Positions 1-14,127 of a DNA stretch of 64,000 nt are shown here, piece by piece; the first letter of the stretch is position 1; every line of letters begins with the position of its first letter. The DNA comes from Crambe crambe (lineage: Eukaryota > Porifera > Demospongiae > Poecilosclerida > Crambeidae): the NCBI GenBank assembly GCA_963924555.1, contig OZ004591.1, positions 6,324,001-6,388,000 on the forward strand, read 5' to 3'. The position numbers and the translations under genes were made by a program. Under the pieces are notes generated by a model. That model worked only from the letters and a program-made list of their open reading frames with translations. It was not told the origin of the DNA and ran no database searches.

Positions 1-2441
1 AACTTGCCCCCCGCTACTATCAATGGAACTGGAATCTGGAACACTCTCTGCTCTCTTTGGGTCCCTGCCGTTTGGCTGCAATATGGGATAAAGTTCAACC
101 AAGAAAGACCCCCTTGGACTCTTCTTTTGCATGTAGTGGTAGACTTCGGGAAGCGTGGAAGGATGGACAAAAACGTTAAAAATCCTTTCGTGATACCAGG
201 ACTTGCTGTCTCGCTGGGTAGCAGACTTGATCCCTTTTATGGGGTGTGGCTGGACTCGAAGATTGGCCTTCATGGTCGGCGTGGAAATGAATTGTTGTAA
301 CTTCGACTTTCCAGATCGCAGTTTTGGCATAGCTTTTCTAGGACTTGTAAATTCAGTCTCACTGTGCCAAGTCGCTGTCCGTTTGTGACTAGGTTTCACC
401 GCATTTGCTTCCTTATTCTTCTTAGGTGATGGGATGACAGGATCAGGAGTTGAACTGTCTCCCCTCATGCATAGCTTGCTCCCAAGCTGCTGATGAAGCA
501 GCTCTTCGTGCATGCGGTCCTTGTTATTTATAGTCTCTCCTTCCTGCGAGTGAAATGGGTACTCTTCATACCTTTCATCCTGCTCAGGAATGGGTTCTCT
601 CTGGATCACTTCTCTCTCGTCATCTTCAGCACTTCCTCGGGGATTGACGTAATCTGCTGTGGATAATTCTAGAAACTGTCTTGCTCGGCGTAATAAATGC
701 CCAATCCCCCAGTTTGAGCCCGAGTCAGTATCAACTGAGCTCTCGGCGCTCACAGCACTGGCAGAAGACCGACTTCGTGCCTTTTCAGGAAGTGAGCTGA
801 TAACAGAGTTGTTGTACATGCTGTGGAAAGGGGAGTCCTCCTCAGAAGGGTCAGGAGTGGTGACGCTGGGCAACGTAGTGGTGGTTGTGGTCACAGTGGT
901 GGCATCGGCGGTGCTGCTACTGCTCTTGGAATTTGACTGACCGGAGGAGAGCTCCACCATTGTCTCATCGGAGACTATCAATACCCAGTTTGCACTGGGC
1001 TCAGAACTAACTGTAGAAAATGAATGAATAAACCTTCTTACAGTACTATTACTGTATTGCAGCACTATTAGTACAATAATAGTATTATTGTACTAGTATT
1101 GGGTGGTTGCTTCTTAAAGCATAGTGTCCAGTTGGCACTGGGCTCAGAACTAACTGTAGAAAATGAAGGAATACAATTAGGCGGTGGCTTCTTAAGCACC
1201 TGTATGTAGGTGAATCATGTCTCAAACCCCTCACAAAAATAATTGAGCCATCTAAAAATAAATCTTATACATATAAAAAATTGGCCATGATGGGCTCGAG
1301 GCCAAACGGCATTGGGGGGTGTCCCATAACTTAAGATGTGTGTGTCTAGAATAATCCTTACAGTATATTGAACCATTAGAGGTGTACGTGCATTAGTGGA
1401 ACCTCGTTCTGATAAAGGACACTCCAACAAGAGACAATCTAAAAGTACCTTTGTGTACACCATTCTATAATAAGAGGACCACCTCTCTCTGCAAGGGACA
1501 AAAGGCTGGGTCCCAAGCATGTCTGTTCCATTGTAAATCATCTGTATGTCTCTGGCTTAAGACTGACCTATTTTGACAGGCACTACATCCTGGTTGACCC
1601 ATACGGGGAAAGTGAAAAAGTGCTGACAGGACACCACCCTTATCCGCTCGGCCAGCTCAAAATGGATCTTCTCTATGTTGTTGACCTGCAAGGGGAGGAG
1701 TGTGGCAGTGATAAAGTAAGACTTGCATTGCAACATTTGCATGACATTACACGACACAGTTTGTGCGGATTTGCATTAAACAATGGATTGATAACAGAAG
1801 GAATGTGATTCAGTACGTGACATTATTTATTGCACAATCTCAAAGAAAAAAAATGCCGCTAAACTTAGCACACTAAAGGAGATCATCACATACGTAACAC
1901 TGGCACCCATATATTATTAGCTCCTTACTAGCATGTCATAATCTGCAGGGTTCTTTGGGGCCAGTTTTAATCTCAGACATTTCTCAATGGAGCGAACTGG
2001 TTCCAGGATCACCTAGAAAAAGAAGAAGAAATCAATCCCTATTCTCAAATTGAAATTGAATTGCTACCTCAGTGCCTTGGGAAATGTTGAGTTCTGCTGC
2101 AAAACAAGGATCAATCTCTAGGTACTTTCTGCGGTCAATGCCTTGCTGGACACTCTCAAATGGGAGGGGCTTTGGTGAGATACAGGCAAGAATCACACGC
2201 TCATTTGGGTGTACAATGGTGACTCGAACTATGCCTAGACCTTCCTGCAATACATTTAGTAATGAAACCTCTTCATACTCTATTAAATTGAGCTAGGTAT
2301 GGGTTGCCAACTGGTTAATAGTCTGTTTCACTATACCTGGGTCAAACTGAAATTCCAGTACTTCACGAAATAGACGGTAGCATGGATGAAACAATCGCCA
2401 TGACTCTTTAAAAAGAGCCTACCAGATTTAGGAGCAGCCAT
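1..2441 (-). CDS. PEX1: PEX1, peroxisome biogenesis AAA-ATPase (5' part, continues off the left edge)
   Basis: With PEX6, PEX1 forms the AAA+ motor that pulls the import receptor PEX5 out of the peroxisome membrane. I predict five exons on the minus strand: 2337-2441, 2068-2244, 1929-2012, 1568-1685 and 1-1010 (open at the edge). All have GT-AG ends and compatible phases, giving about 498 N-terminal residues. The start ATG is at 2441-2439. Recognition rests on the N-terminal domain: exon 2 ends LNISQGTE and exon 3 continues VILEPVRS, matching LGLSNGGQVFLKPCSH in human PEX1. Exon 4 carries RIRVVSC then FPVWVNQ, where human has RIRIVFPK then FPVWVDQ. Exon 5 is mostly polar linker with a conserved-looking stretch around FNVFVHPSTLPEVY. 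Both AAA cassettes lie outside the window. The open frame of exon 5 explains several antisense ORFs at 1-960. Confidence 0.88.
1070..1094. repeat. Near-perfect AT-rich palindrome in PEX1 intron 4
   Basis: The arms AGTACAATAATA and TATTATTGTACT flank a single G. It lies between the real exon 5 acceptor and its duplicated copy, so it may mark a small rearrangement or insertion in this intron. Confidence 0.6.
1125..1172 (-). repeat. Duplicate of the PEX1 exon 5 acceptor and first codons
   Basis: This stretch repeats about 48 bp centred on 983-1030 with few mismatches. It includes the polypyrimidine/acceptor (TTTTCTACAG) and the first codons of exon 5, which encode SSEPSANW after the split codon. 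In the upstream copy the frame leaves the homologous sequence after W and reaches a stop within the intron. Splicing to it would therefore truncate PEX1. It is either a decoy acceptor or a small alternative exon. Confidence 0.7.
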
Positions 2442-2559
2442 CTGCACCCTGGCCTAAACGAAGCTTAAAAGCTTCCTTGAACGTACTTTGACCTTTTGCA
2501 CGTGACGTGACAAAGTCGACTATAGGCGCGCGCGCATTTCAATCACATGGCATGTAACA
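2442..2559. promoter_or_regulatory. Short bidirectional promoter between PEX1 and RPP38
   Basis: Only 118 bp separate the two divergent start codons. The stretch contains a CRE/E-box-like GCACGTGACGTGAC (about 2498-2511) and a GC-alternating GGCGCGCGCGC block near 2525-2535. No TATA box is evident. Core promoter activity is inferred from geometry and motifs, not demonstrated. Confidence 0.6.
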
Positions 2560-3957
2560 ATGAATGTAGCAAAGAGTGTGTCCCATTCTCCACTGAGACC
2601 TATCCCAGGTCAAGCTGCCTTGAAGAATATCCTGGACACTCCGTTGAAAGTAAAATGGTGGGCTATGTAACTTGGTACTTACTGATTCCTTGATATTGAG
2701 TAACTACTTTTGCAAGGCCAAACTTGTTAGAAAGTGCTGCTGTACAGATCAAGGAAGAGTTGGAAAGGTATTGTGATATCTCCATCATTATATCTACCAT
2801 GTGCTTCTCTCTTTAATAGGTCTCTCTCAGGAGTGAAAACTACCTTCACGAATAAGAACCACAGAAAAAGAAAAAGGGCTAAAACCCGTCCAAATGAACC
2901 TTGTCATGCACAACTGGAACTGCCTGCTGCAAAAAGAATTTGTAGAGTTGAAGAGGATGCCATGTCCAGTGACCCCTCAAGTGTCGTAAAGGAAACATGC
3001 AGGGAAGAACAAAGCAATGACACTTCTCTAAGAAAGGAATCACAGACAAATTCAAAGGTTATCAGTGAACACTTAAGCACCGACTCCATGCCTATCAGAG
3101 GAGAAGAAGCACCCTGTGACCCTCACTCAGTCCAAGAGGAGGCCAACACTAGAGATGGGAATCCCACAGAAGGAACAGATCCCAAAGGTAAGTAGCAGGG
3201 GGAGTGTGTGTATGTGTGCATGCGTCCCATAGAAGAAGGAACAGATTCCAAAGGGTTTAGTAAAGATTATTATTATCTTATTCAATAGATGAAGACAACG
3301 CTGTTCTGGCAAAAAAGTCGCAGCTTGTAGTGGGAGTGAATGAAGTGACAAAGTCTCTGGAGAGAGGGAAGCTGGAAGCCGGTTTGCTTTGTTTGTCCAG
3401 CCCCAGCATTCTCTGTCGGCACCTGTTACCTTTGGTGGCAGTGCGAGGAGTACCTTTTGCTGCTGTCCCCGACCTAAGCAGGACTGTAGCATCTTTGTTG
3501 GGAATCAAGAGAACCATGTGTATTGGGGTTCGGGTATGTGTTTATCTACTTAAGACCAGCCACGTACAATACTTCAAATTTAGATACCACTCCATTCAAC
3601 CTCAAGAAGTTAATTTATCAGCAGGTCGTTAAGGAGTTTAATGACTCATGTTAAATTACCCATGGATTATCTCCTACTACTGCTACTACTACAGTCATAA
3701 GACTGCTTTATTTGTCTATGTTATAGAAGGTCGAAGGCACTAACCATTTCTCGGCACTGACCCAAGCAATCCAACGTCTAGCCCCACCGGTTAGTATCCC
3801 GTGGCTCTCGCTTGACCACCATGGAAACAAGGAAAAAACTGATCAGGAAAGAACAGGTCCTATTTTATTGGAGCAGGAAAAGGGTGGGGTATACGTTCCA
3901 CTTCAAGTAAAACAAACCAAAATTGTTCCTAATGCTAAGAAAAGGAGAAAAATGTAA
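2560..3957 (+). CDS. RPP38: Ribonuclease P/MRP protein subunit p38
   Basis: RPP38 is an L7Ae/L30e-fold RNA-binding subunit of nuclear RNase P (tRNA 5' processing) and RNase MRP. Five exons are predicted: 2560-2657, 2717-2767, 2820-3187, 3289-3533 and 3727-3957, together 993 nt and 330 aa with consistent phases. The diagnostic block is in exon 4, LVVGVNEVTKSLERGKLEAG, matching LAIGVNEVTRALERRELLLV in human RPP38. It is followed by VRGVPFAAVPDLSRTVASL and LGIKRTMCIGV. Exon 5 has APPVSIPWL (human VPSLSVPWL) and a basic C-terminus ending KKRRKM. Exon 3 is a lysine-rich, low-complexity insert with nuclear-localisation-like KRKRAK. Exon 1 to exon 2 uses donor TG|gtgggc, chosen because it restores the frame KVKWPNLLE. 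Confidence 0.88.
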
Positions 3958-4077
3958 AAAAAAATTAAAAAAACAACAAAAAAGTAATAATTAAAAAAAA
4001 TTTTTTTTACAACCAAAAAAGTTTTAATATTCAAACCTGATTCAGAATACATACACTCACACGGATAATAAATTGTA
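3958..4077. other. A/T-rich spacer between convergent RPP38 and glycogenin 3' ends
   Basis: Long A and T homopolymer runs fill the 120 bp between the two stop codons. The spacer presumably carries both cleavage/polyadenylation regions, although no clean AATAAA pair can be assigned to each gene. No gene is seen. Confidence 0.5.
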
Positions 4078-7000
4078 TCAGTTTTCCTGGTTGGACGTGC
4101 CTGACTCTGCAGCAGACTCTGTTGTCGTGTCTTTGTTTAATGTGGCATCTATATAAGCTTGTATGTTGTCGAAACTGTCCCTTCCCCTGTAATCAATGTC
4201 TCCTGATTCAAATCTCTGCCTGGAACCTTCATCTCCATGGAATGCACTCACAGGTTGACTTGGGACGTGTCCAGATCCCTTCAAGATGCCAGGAGGTGGG
4301 GAGATAGAGGAGAAAAGAGTTGGAGGTGTGTGCATGGGGGGAGGGAAATAAGGAAAGTTAGTATGTGGTAGCACTGAATCAGGTACTAACACAGCACCAG
4401 TCTCTCCCTCCTCATCTGGTGTGGTAAGGAGAACTGATGTGTTCACATGATAGTCATGTGATGTCAGAATAGTGTCGTCATATTCAGTGCTAACTGGTGG
4501 AGGTGGAGGGTGGTTATAATTAATGGGGTAGTCCCAATTTGTGCTATACAAAGTTGGGGTCTGGGAGGTGACGAGAAAAGGAAGAGAGAAACTAGGAGAG
4601 GCATGGTAAGAAGGGAGATAGAAAGAGAAGCTAAGGCTTCGAGACGATTCAGTTTCATCTAACGAGCTGTGTTTGCTACTTGTCTCCTCCACATCAGGCA
4701 AAGCATCGTCGTCAATGTAGTAAGTCCGAGGTTCTGTGTCAGCCAGGGAAGATATATGATTGTAGAGGTGATTTTGGGAGTAAAAAGAGAGGGAAATGTG
4801 AGAATGGACGTCTTCGTGGGACAGTGGGGTACGAGGAAAAGAGGAGGATGCTTCAGAAGAGACCGAATAGATGGGAGAAGTAGAGTCAGGATCCAATTGA
4901 TGGAGAGAATCCAAAGGAGATGTTGTGTGCGTGTAACCAGGGATAAGCCAAGAACGAGCAGGAAGCAGACTTGAGAAACTACTGCTGGAATCCAACGGTG
5001 TAGCAGAGTGGTGGAGAGTTGAGATCCTGCCGTCTTCCTGACTCACCAGGTAGTGATAATTGTTGTTGTAAGCATCTGCATCTCTTTGGCTGGTACCAGG
5101 CAAGGTGTGGGAGGAGGAGAAGGGTTGATACAAGTGAGGGTGTGGAGGTGTACGAAGTTGGTGCCAGTCCTCTTGATGAAGGTTTAGGTGGGTGGATTCG
5201 GAAGGCTGTTAATGAGTGTGTGGGATGTAGTGCACAGTAGTCACTTGCAAAAATAAAAATGCTCAGGGGTTGTTGGGTCATTTTTCACTGCCCCATTAGC
5301 TAGGCTCAGAAATGAACTCCAGGACTGTGATTATTAGAACCAACCTTTTCTAGGGATGTGTAGACCCGCCACCATCGTTTGATGTAGTCCTGAGCAGTAT
5401 TCTGTGAAGTGTAGGAGCCAGGGTGCAGGATGACAGAGTCCACTTCTGGCAAGTAGCGATGTTGCCATGGCTTGATTGGACCAATGAAATGAACTATTTT
5501 CACATCCCGACCAAATCTATGATCAAAAAGCCACAAGCAAATTATTATTGTCCTCTAGGATAATTGTACTTATCAGCAAGTGGCATTATTTAGAATGCCA
5601 AAGGTGTATGTTAGTTTACCTCTGATAAGCAGGGGCGTAGCCATACGTAACGTTCGGTACCACATTGAAAGTGAAAGGTAAGTGAAATTTGATGTCTTTT
5701 GTAGCCCAGTCAGACCAGTACTTGTTGAGCAGACCCTGGTCTCCACCTGTACACAAATAATTAATGACATCAGCAAAGTAAACATTCGAGATGCACAGAA
5801 GATCATTACTAACATCAGCTAAATAAGATAACAAGTGTTCCGTACTGACCATCAAAACTGCCTTCCTGTCTAGCAAGCTCCATGAGTTTGTAAAAGGTTT
5901 CCAGCGAAGGTTCGTACACAAACACACCAGAATTGAAGCAATCAGGCCAGCCAATGTCAGGGGCAGCTGATAACTCCTCGCGTTCAAATAGTTCGTCAAT
6001 ATTCTGTAAAACGAGTGTGTCAGCATCCAAGAAGACGCACTTGGAATACTGGGTGAGTCTCCAGGCATTGAGCTTGGAGAAAGTGACTCCTAGTTCTGGT
6101 CGTGTAAGGATGGCTAGATGTTCAGCGTCACCAGAGTCCAACTCCTCCACATTGATCAGTTCATCCCATACTTGAGAGAGACGTTCTCTGAAGGAGAAAG
6201 AAAACACCATTTTTGAAGCAGTTATAAAGGTGGTATCACGGGTGCTACATACATTAACCTTGTAATGTTAGCCTAGCCCTGATATAACTATTTTACTGGA
6301 ATTCCAGGTGCATGTGTAGCCTTATTTTTTCCACTCCCCATAAGGCCTGGGTACAGGCTACTTGCATAAAGGGGTCGGGAGAATGCTAGTCAGCTTAATG
6401 GGAGGAGGGAAATTATGTTCGGTTCATCCAATGGGTAATGCACATTATTATTAAAATTCCCTAGCCAATTCCCTAATGAGACACACCCCATTTCTAACAA
6501 ATACTTGCGTATGGAATTCCAGGAAGATCTGGCGCATGTGGAATCTTATTTTTCCCCCTCTCCCTTTCGAACACAAGGCATAAAGGTGTCGGGAGAATGC
6601 TAGCCAGCATAATGGGAGGAGGGAAATATGTTCAGTTCCACACACAGACACACAAGGGTTAATACTCATAGTCACCCTGGATGAGAATTGAAGTCTTGCA
6701 AGTAATGGCCTATTAAATAAACAACCAAACAAAGGCTCTAGGTAAGGAGCTGCTCTTCAAAGGTTTCAAGAATGTCCATCGGGTACCTAGCCATAGTGAC
6801 TCTATTTGCAAATAAAGCTAATTACCTCATATCATGAGAAACACCTGAAGTGACCATCAGAGCTAGTCTCTTGGAGGAGCCTGTGTTTCGGATGGACTTG
6901 CCCAAGGTTAGTGCTCCAGTTCCATAGCTGTCATTAGTTGTCAGTGAGACAAATGCTTCTAAATCAACAAGGGCATATCATCTTTAAAATTACTGTTGGA

Positions 7001-7119
7001 GAAACTCATAGAAAATGAAATGGATCGTGCAACTACTTCACAGTTTAGCTAGATGTTTAAAATCACCAATAACTGCGAGTCTTCTCACCCTACCAGCTAA
7101 ACTCACCGAGTTTAGGCAT
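4078..7119 (-). CDS. GYG1: Glycogenin with a long disordered linker and C-terminal glycogen-synthase-binding motif
   Basis: Glycogenin is the self-glucosylating GT8 primer of glycogen synthesis. Six exons are predicted: 7107-7119, 6826-6958, 5850-6187, 5620-5746, 5345-5516 and 4078-5205, giving 636 aa. The tiny first exon (MPKL plus one base) is supported by phase and by the next exon reading [16 protein letters not shown]. The GT8 domain fills residues 1-261, with the manganese-binding DAD at 103-105 ([10 protein letters not shown]). Tyr196 in VTYGYAPAY lines up with the autoglucosylated Tyr195 of mammalian glycogenin-1. Residues 262-600 are Ser/Pro/Thr/Tyr-rich and lack obvious domains. Near the end, [19 protein letters not shown] matches the conserved motif (human GRIDYMGKDAFARIQ) that docks glycogen synthase. 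The protein is nearly twice the length of human GYG1. Confidence 0.92.
6297..6640. repeat. Diverged direct duplication inside glycogenin intron 2
   Basis: Two stretches of roughly 125 bp (about 6297-6430 and 6512-6640) share blocks such as TGGAATTCCAGG, GTCGGGAGAATGCTAG and AATGGGAGGAGGGAAAT in the same order. They are a local duplication or two copies of an interspersed repeat. No coding potential is apparent. Confidence 0.6.
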
Positions 7120-7398
7120 TGCAACAAAGTTCAGCACGCTACTTCACCCAAGGGTCCCTTGATACAGTTAGTACCAAGAACGCTTTCTTTCTCCCGCCTC
7201 CTGCTATATAAAGTCAGCATCCAAGCACATGCAGTCATGCACATGTCCTGAAACATGCCAAACCCCCCAATTCAAAAATTCATCGCGTGTCCGGTGATCC
7301 GGATACTTCACGATTACGGAATATCTTTTTAACCCTTTTTGTTCTTGATGACCATACTCGAACTCTTGAACAGTCTGCAGGTCTGTGCAATATAATCA
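7120..7398. promoter_or_regulatory. Bidirectional promoter region between glycogenin and GPR180-like genes
   Basis: This is a 279 bp gap between divergent start codons. A TATA-like CTATATAAAG sits at about 7203-7212 on the plus strand, preceded by a pyrimidine/GC stretch (TTTCTCCCGCCTCC). Its use by the plus-strand gene is an inference. Confidence 0.5.
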
Positions 7399-9680
<2,282 letters not shown>

Positions 9681-9774
9681 ATCATAGCATTGTTTTGTAT
9701 GATAATCAAGAAACACTTACAGGACAAATTCAGGCCATTCAATTATTATTACTGTATTGGTACTTTTGATCTGG

Positions 9775-9810
9775 AAAAGGTCGTCAGTACAAAACAGATG
9801 TGGGTGGGGC
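9775..9810 (+). promoter_or_regulatory. Shared upstream motif pair, kelch-kinase copy A
   Basis: AAAAGGTCGTC followed by GGGTGGGGC lies 34-70 bp before the start codon. The same pair in the same order precedes copies B, C and D, although the intervening bases have diverged. It is a candidate core-promoter or activator site. Confidence 0.45.
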
Positions 9811-9844
9811 AAGCTAGCTGGATGTATATATCTGGCTGATAGCT

Positions 9845-12800
9845 ATGAGTAAGTATGAACCCTCTCCTCGTTTTTTCCCCTTTGCTGCTCCAGTAGAGGG
9901 GGAGTTATATCTTTGTGGAGGAATAACTGATGATTTCAATGAGAGGAAGAAGCAACCTGAATCCATTACAGATCTAGAAATCTTTGATCCCCAACTGGAG
10001 ACATGGAGACATGTAATAAGTAAAGGACATCCTCCCCCTCTGCTTTCTAATGGCGCCTGTGTATCCTCAACTCACCATCTCTACAGTTATGGTGGGTATG
10101 ATGGATCATCAAGTGATGGTTCTCTCCATCAGTTAGACACTAGAACTTTAACGTGGACAGAATTATCATCATTGGAAAGACCCGATGGTCCTAGGAAGAA
10201 GACTGGATGTAGGATGGTGTGCTATGGACAGAAGTTAGTGTTATTTGGAGGCTTGTGTGACACTACTGGGCCCACTCAGCCAGGTGCTGGATATGAGTCT
10301 GATAAATTTAATGAGCTGCACACCTTTGACCTGAATGAAGGTGAGAGAGTCCTGTTACCATCACTACCACCTCATTACACCTGCCACTGAGTTGGTACAT
10401 GTATAGTTACACACACCAAGAGCGTACTCAGGCTCTCGGGACCCTCGGGTACAAGGCTATATAAATCACATGACTTGATCACTGGTGGGAGTAATAAGAG
10501 TGTAATTGTTTCCTTAGGGACATGGTCCTCCCCTACAGTCAGTGGTACAAGGCCCCCTCCCTGTGATGACTTCTCCTTCACCATGGTGGATGACCATCAT
10601 GCTGTGCTATTTGGTGGGCGTGTCCCAGGACAAGGGATGACTAATGATGTGTACATCCTGGACTTGGAGAGAATGGTAAGTGTTCTTGGATGTGCTAGGT
10701 CCTATTTTACTTTGTGGCTTTAACCACATGGTTGTCATGCAGTGAGGGTGTGCCACTAAAAGACCCTATCATCTGGTCAAATGTACCCTAAGCTTACTAC
10801 CGTACAGCGGGATAATTTCGGTGGGGATAAAAATTCGGTAATTTCGGTAATCAGTCTATCTATCGAAAATTTTTCTATTGAATTTTTTCCAAATAAAGCC
10901 ACCATTAGACATTCCTACATTCAACTACGGCACTATACGAACTTACCTAACCTTCTGGTCCACTTTCTTCTTAGCTAGCTACTTCGCTAGCTAGAGTCTG
11001 GTTAAACTCCTATACCGAGTTTGTCCCGTGCGAGACTACTAGATTCCATCAATTAAGAAGTTGCCACGATCGCAAAGAAGGCTATACCTGAAGAAATGAA
11101 GGCCAAAAAATAGTATGCAAGCCGAGTGAAAATGGAAATTCAGCAGCTGTGAAGCGAAGTCCGTAGATATTGTTGCACATGTGCTAAAATAACCATACCG
11201 TACCAAATAAAATACTACCGTAATTCTTCATCTGTATTGTCCTTTTGATGATTAATGAAATATTTTATCTCCGAAAAAAACCGCTGTATGGTAACACAAT
11301 TTCAGCTACTTCATTACTAGTGACCAGTAAGATATTGTGACATGTGACAAAGCAACCATTGGTTCACCCCACCCCTTTAAAAAATACTTCCAAATAGCAA
11401 GCTAAATAGTTATCTGTCAGTGAATACTTTAGCAAAATATTGAGTCCCCTGATGTGTGTGACCACACTGCAGGAATAAGTCTTTATTCTGTGAGAAGTAT
11501 TCATGATGATTTTTCTCTCTCTTGCAGCATTGGAGAAAGCTGGTCATACAGGAGGGAGGATCCTGTCCAGTTGAGAGAGATTGCCATACTGCTGTCTGTC
11601 TGGGGTATGGTGGGGACAACCCCCAACTTCTAGTAATTGGGGGATTTGGTGGTTATGTCCTGAGTGATGCATGGATACTGGATGTGAACACTAGGAGGTG
11701 GAGAGAGGTGAGTTTTTTGACAATAGAAGCTATGTACCTTAAGGCTACTATTATTAATTAATTTTGTGGGTGCTAATTTTGGTGGTTTCTTTGGTGGTGG
11801 TTAATGAAGTCTTGGTATATGAAGTATGCAAAGAACCAGTTGTAAGTCCAGCCTACATCTTGCAAGTGCACTATTTTTTCTAGCTCTTGAGTTATAGGCC
11901 ACAGTAAGTAAGTTACAAGTTACAAGCTTTCCTCAATAAACACATCCCCAATATGTCATGCATGTTTCCACAAGTATAATAATACATGGCCACTAATGGC
12001 TACATGATCTGAATTAACAAAATTCACTAAAATTAATTCTAGTGGCCACTATCTGTATGCTTCAGCACCAAGAAAATTGATGATCTAAAGTTGTTAGACT
12101 TGTTCATCGATTGCTACCACATGATTTAGTAACCCTTGAACCCTTGCGATTCCACTTGAGCCCCAAATCATGTGTACTGACCTCCTAAACAGTCCTGTAA
12201 CATGCAGACACACATAATTGCACTAATAAATAGATTGCATGAAGTCTTCAACTTAATCACATGCCTCTATTGCCCTTTAACTATCTGATGATGATAATAG
12301 GTGTCTTTACCCAAGGGTCACCAGCAGAAAAGATGGTGTCACTGTGCTGCTGCCTTCACCATGTGTCCAGGACTGACTGAAGTTGTTGTATTTGGAGGAT
12401 ATGAAAGTTATTCAAAAAGAATATCTAAGACTTCTGTGCTGCAATTTGGTGAGTATTATTATTCCACACATTTGCTGACAATTCTAGTGACTACTCCTGT
12501 AGAACCAATATAATAGAACTAATCTTATGGGGACTGTATTTTTTGTGCAACAATCATAAAAATATCTTACCAAAGATCAACACATTAACAAGGGACAGTC
12601 AGTGAATCTCCTTTCACTAGATAGATCCTCATAAGGACTCAGTGTCATGTGCCTCTTGTTATGTAGCATTGCAATTACCTCCTCACTAATACACTGTACT
12701 TAATGAACATGCAGGATGTCACACAAAACCACAACACTATCAATAACACAAAAAACCACAAGAATTGAATGATAACAATATGACAACTATGATTTATGAT

Positions 12801-14127
12801 GTTTGCAATAATTCCAACAGTTCTCCCTTCAACTTACTAGTTGCATGCAATATTCTTCACAGAGTACCGAGAGAGTGCCTCCACTGGTGAGTGGGTGCTG
12901 ACTGATGTAGCTGGTATGAGTCAGCTAGGAACAAGGGAGAGGATCACAGAGAAGAATGCAATGAAGAGTGAAAGATTAGCAGCTAAATCATCTACTCTCA
13001 TGACTCAGCAATCTGCTGAAATGATAACAAAACTGGAGCAGAGAGTCCGAAAAGCTGAGGAACAGGCCAGAGAAGCTGAAAGAAGGATGATAGAAGCTGA
13101 AGAGAGATCTACAATTACTGAGAGGAGACTTGGTGAGGAAGAGAGAAGAGTGCAAGCATCTGAAGAAAGGGTTGGACTGGCAGAGGGGAGGATGGTGGAG
13201 AGTGAAAGAAGAGCTAAAGAAGCAGAGAGAAGAGCAGAAGAGTTGGAGAGGAGATTGGGTGAATCAGACAGAAGGTTGAGGGAGTCAGAGGAGAGGACGA
13301 GAGAGGCAGAGAGAAGATTCCGGCAGTCTGAAGAGAGAGTAGCAGAATGTGAAAATCAACTGCATCGACTTGAGACCCAGTGGGTGGTGAGGAGGGAGGA
13401 GATCCAGCTGACAGGACCAGAACTGGGGAGAGGGGGTTGGGCTACTGTTAGTGTTGCTACCTTTAGAGGAATGCAAGTGGCTGCTAAATCCATCCACCGC
13501 CAGATCATCTCACAGCATAATGAACGACTCTTCAAGCGAGAAATGAACATGGCTGCCAGAATACGTCATCCCAACTTGATCCAGTTTGTTGGAGCCACAC
13601 TCGAAGGGGAAATGATCATCTTGATGGAACTGATGCCAACTAGTCTGAGAAGAGAGCTGGAGAGAGAATATATGCCTCCCAGTCAAGTCTCCTCCATTGG
13701 CCTGGATGTGGCCAAAGCCCTTAACTACCTCCACCAGATGCAACCTGACCCAATCATCCATCGTGACATTAGCAGTGCTAACGTCCTCCTTGAACCTCTA
13801 CCACTAGGTCGCTGGAGAGCCAAAGTCACCGACTATGGATCAGTCAACCTCCAACAGCAACTGGAAACTGTAGGTCCTGGCAACCCAACATATGCTGCCC
13901 CTGAAGCTAACGACCCCCGCCTACAGTCCCCCAAGATGGACATCTTCAGCTTTGGCATTCTCTTCATTGAGATGCTGACTGGTCAACTGCCTCCCTCAGA
14001 TGAGAGACGTCGAGTTATGGGCCTCATACATCATCCTCAACTGTTAGCACTTATTGAAAGGTGCTTGAACCAACAAAGAGAAAACCGACCAAGTGCCTCC
14101 AACATCATATCTGAACTGGAGCAGTGA
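9845..14127 (+). CDS. Kelch propeller-coiled coil-TKL-like kinase, copy A (intact)
   Basis: Five exons are predicted: 9845-10340, 10518-10675, 11528-11707, 12301-12448 and 12863-14127, giving 748 aa. Residues 1-328 hold six kelch-type GG motifs (YLCGG, YSYGG, VLFGG, VLFGG, VIGG, VVFGG), consistent with a six-bladed propeller. Residues about 355-505 are a highly charged coiled coil built from repeated AERR/SEER units. The kinase (about 508-748) has a Gly-rich loop GRGGWATV, VAAK Lys536, the αC segment FKREM, catalytic loop HRDISSANVLL (Asp629, Asn634), APE at 673-675, and DYG in place of DFG. The kinase looks catalytically competent; its substrate and partners are unknown. A long methionine ORF can be drawn from 12841 across the last exon, but the acceptor at 12862 and upstream kelch exons argue against a separate gene. 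Confidence 0.85.
10798..11293. mobile_element. 496 bp non-autonomous TIR element in intron 2 of kelch copy A
   Basis: The left end TACCGTACAGCGG and the inverted right end (TACCATACAGCGG on the other strand) form imperfect terminal repeats. Further matches (TTCGG, GATAAAA) extend inward. The corresponding intron of copy C runs straight from CCCTAAGC into TAACACAATTTC, so the element is absent there. No transposase is encoded. The superfamily is not assigned. Confidence 0.7.

Noticed and set aside
4..940. Several plus-strand ORFs (for example 4-300 and 659-940)
   Set aside because: They are antisense shadows of the long open PEX1 exon 5 on the minus strand, which has family-like sequence and splice support.
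1215..1541. 108-codon minus ORF in PEX1 intron 4
   Set aside because: It lies between two well-phased exons, has no recognisable motif and fits no splice sites.
1620..1808. Plus ORF of 62 codons
   Set aside because: It is antisense to PEX1 exon 4 (FPVWVNQ block).
12841..12862. Start of an independent kinase gene at 12841 (and at 36417)
   Set aside because: The ATG is in the intron just upstream of a clean CACAG acceptor. The kelch exon upstream ends in the matching phase, and the arrangement is the same in three copies.
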